Shown here piece after piece: positions 5,131-5,411 of a DNA stretch of 5,411 nucleotides. Made by a program: the position numbers and the translations under genes. Position 1 is the stretch's first letter. Every line of letters begins with the position of its first letter. The DNA is from Pseudomonadota bacterium. GTDB lineage: Bacteria > Pseudomonadota > Alphaproteobacteria > Rhizobiales > Xanthobacteraceae. A model generated the notes under the pieces. The model did not search any database, was not told where the DNA came from, and worked only from the letters and a program-made list of their open reading frames with translations. The stretch lies in NCBI GenBank assembly GCA_023430245.1, contig JAEZBA010000637.1, forward strand, positions 1 through 5,411. The letters run 5' to 3'.

Positions 5131-5172
5131 CATCGCCTTGGGCGATGGTATAAGCGGCATCGGGATAAGCGG
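5131..5172 (+). promoter_or_regulatory. Candidate pdhA promoter with overlapping hairpin and direct repeat
   Basis: TATAAG (5149-5154) preceded by TG one base upstream (5146-5147) resembles an extended -10 element, with no good -35 box. CATCGCC (5131-5137) and GGCGATG (5141-5147) form a perfect seven-pair stem with loop TTG that runs into the TG. ATAAGCGG is repeated at 5150-5157 and 5165-5172 (15-base period), the second copy leading into the pdhA ribosome site. This could be an operator for a pyruvate dehydrogenase regulator, but nothing identifies one. The rest of the 199-base gap from 4986 shows no clear terminator; the T run at 5109-5114 has no hairpin before it. Confidence 0.4.
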
Positions 5173-5184
5173 AGGGGAAATCAA

Positions 5185-5411
5185 ATGGCGAAACCGGCTA
5201 CGAAGCCGAAGGTCGAACCTTCTCCCGCCAAGCCGACGGCATCGACCAAGCCCCCGGGTGTGGGTGACAACAGCGTCACCGCCGACCAACTCAAATCCTT
5301 CTATCGCGACATGCTGCTGATCCGCCGCTTCGAGGAGCGTGCGGGCCAGCTCTACGGCATGGGCCTGATCGGCGGCTTCTGCCATCTCTACATCGGCCAG
5401 GAAGCGGTCGT
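5185..5411 (+). CDS. pdhA: Pyruvate dehydrogenase E1 component alpha subunit (N-terminal part, runs off right edge)
   Basis: The E1 alpha subunit binds thiamine diphosphate together with E1 beta and decarboxylates pyruvate for the pyruvate dehydrogenase complex, feeding acetyl-CoA to the TCA cycle. The first 75 codons are visible. A Lys/Pro/Ala-rich, probably disordered leader (residues 1-26) is followed by LKSFYRDMLLIRRFEERAGQ (36-55) and then LYGMGLIGGFCHLYIGQEAV (56-75), the typical start of alpha-subunit E1 enzymes. The thiamine diphosphate motif lies beyond the window. A strong GGAGGGG (5171-5177) stands seven bases before the ATG. Branched-chain 2-oxoacid or acetoin dehydrogenase alpha subunits look similar here, but the ftsB-adjacent position favours PdhA, with pdhB and pdhC expected next. 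Confidence 0.93.
   Translation, partial: MAKPATKPKVEPSPAKPTASTKPPGVGDNSVTADQLKSFYRDMLLIRRFEERAGQLYGMGLIGGFCHLYIGQEAV

Overview
The window looks like chromosomal DNA of a GC-rich alphaproteobacterium (Rhodospirillales- or Hyphomicrobiales-like; I cannot resolve the genus). The reasons are the protein style, strong GGAG-type ribosome sites, and the order eno - ftsB - pdhA, a common alphaproteobacterial arrangement linking lower glycolysis, a divisome protein and pyruvate dehydrogenase.

Layout. Bases 1-589 (minus strand) hold a two-gene unit: a small GFA/CENP-V-type zinc protein followed, with no base between its stop and the next start, by the 5' part of queC (7-deazaguanine/queuosine pathway), which runs off the left edge. 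A 142-base divergent intergenic region separates it from eno (732-2012, plus), a complete enolase with its catalytic residues. From 2013 to 4685 an accessory block separates eno from ftsB. It contains (i) an antibiotic-biosynthesis-monooxygenase-like (ABM) dimeric alpha/beta-barrel protein on the minus strand, (ii) a decayed acyl-CoA dehydrogenase pseudogene on the minus strand, whose stop lies one base upstream of the ABM start, (iii) an AraC-family regulator on the plus strand, and (iv) an AlaX-type alanyl-tRNA editing hydrolase on the plus strand. The conserved order then resumes with ftsB (start moved to 4686 on ribosome-site evidence) and the first 75 codons of pdhA.

How the genes relate. 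eno and pdhA act at successive ends of lower glycolysis, and ftsB belongs to the FtsQLB divisome complex. The ABM gene and the dead acyl-CoA dehydrogenase look like the remains of an operon that the divergent AraC-type gene may once have controlled (inference). AlaX clears mischarged tRNA-Ala and has no obvious link to its neighbours beyond sharing a strand with araC-like.

The most unusual feature is an 18-bp perfect inverted repeat (2979-2996 and 3852-3869) that brackets the AraC-type gene. The right copy begins one base after its stop codon, and a short direct repeat GATGGC lies just outside both copies. It could mark an invertible or mobilised cassette, a pair of regulator-binding sites, or an assembly artefact. 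I found no RNA genes, CRISPR arrays or recognisable transposases, and no clear novel defence or biosynthetic system.
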